Source: Bacteroidetes bacterium CG23_combo_of_CG06-09_8_20_14_all_32_9 (GTDB lineage Bacteria; Bacteroidota; Bacteroidia; Bacteroidales; GWA2-32-17). From it: a DNA stretch of 5,876 nucleotides. Shown here one piece after another: positions 5,758-5,876 of this stretch; positions within the stretch are counted from its first letter, which is position 1; each line of letters opens with the position of its first letter. Where the stretch lies: assembly GCA_002771395.1 (NCBI GenBank), contig PCSS01000104.1:204-6079 (forward strand), given 5' to 3'. The position numbers were made by a program, and so were the translations under genes. The notes beneath the pieces are model-generated. The model had not been told where the DNA came from and searched no databases. It saw nothing but the letters and a program-made list of their open reading frames with translations.

Positions 5758-5779
5758 TAAAATTTGGTAACTACTCAGC
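5758..5779. repeat. Lone element-end-like sequence
   Basis: TTGGTAACTACTCAGC (5764-5779) matches TTGGTAACTATTCAGC (4795-4810) at 15 of 16 positions, and the preceding TAAAAT is also shared. GTAACTACTCAGCC is close to the reverse complement of the element end at 203-215. An element may begin here and run past the window end; no partner end is seen by 5876. The rest of 5712-5876 holds no gene that I can support. Confidence 0.4.
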
Positions 5780-5876
5780 CCAAAGAGTATTTAAACAATA
5801 ATTCAGTTAATATCGGTTACTTTTTGAAACGGGTTTTCCATTTACCCTCTCTATCCAACTTATATTCTGATAGAAT

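Overview
The window looks like a chromosome fragment from a low-GC member of the Bacteroidota (probably Bacteroidales or a relative). This rests on AT-rich coding sequence, the absence of Shine-Dalgarno sequences, TAnnTTTG-type promoter boxes, a GxxExxY-family gene, and the style of the TolC, adaptor and DUF3108 proteins. All five convincing genes are on the + strand.

Layout: (1) 1-246 is repeat-rich non-coding DNA with five copies of a box close to TATCTAACGGGGTAAACAAT. It ends at a terminal-repeat-like sequence (203-215), 31 bases before the next gene. (2) 247-1677 encodes a TolC-family outer-membrane efflux protein. (3) 1685-2283 is a compact 599-bp insertion with 12-bp terminal inverted repeats (11 of 12 matching), flanked directly by a perfect 8-bp direct repeat (AATAAATT); its only gene is a GxxExxY protein. 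(4) 2295-3659 encodes the matching HlyD/MacA-type periplasmic adaptor. (5) 3660-3956 is non-coding, with more boxes and two hairpins. (6) 3957-4658 is tsaB, for tRNA t6A37 synthesis. (7) 4659-4937 is non-coding, with a dispersed inverted repeat and a second sequence resembling the element ends. (8) 4938-5711 encodes a secreted DUF3108 protein. (9) 5712-5876 is a repeat-bearing tail.

How the genes work together: TolC and the adaptor are two parts of one tripartite export machine; the inner-membrane pump is not in the window. Removing the inserted segment plus one copy of the 8-bp repeat leaves the TolC stop and the adaptor ATG 10 bases apart, which is typical operon spacing. The insertion therefore seems to have split an existing operon. 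TsaB is a cytosolic housekeeping protein, and the DUF3108 protein is probably envelope-located and of unknown function.

The most noteworthy signal is the family of small repeat elements. It has GTTACTAYTYAC-like ends, YACCCCGTTAGATA boxes inside, an apparent 8-bp target duplication, and one member that carries a PD-(D/E)XK-like GxxExxY gene in place of a recognisable transposase. The terminal repeats, boxes and direct repeat were read directly from the sequence. Mobility, the transposase that would move the elements, and any regulatory effect are inference.
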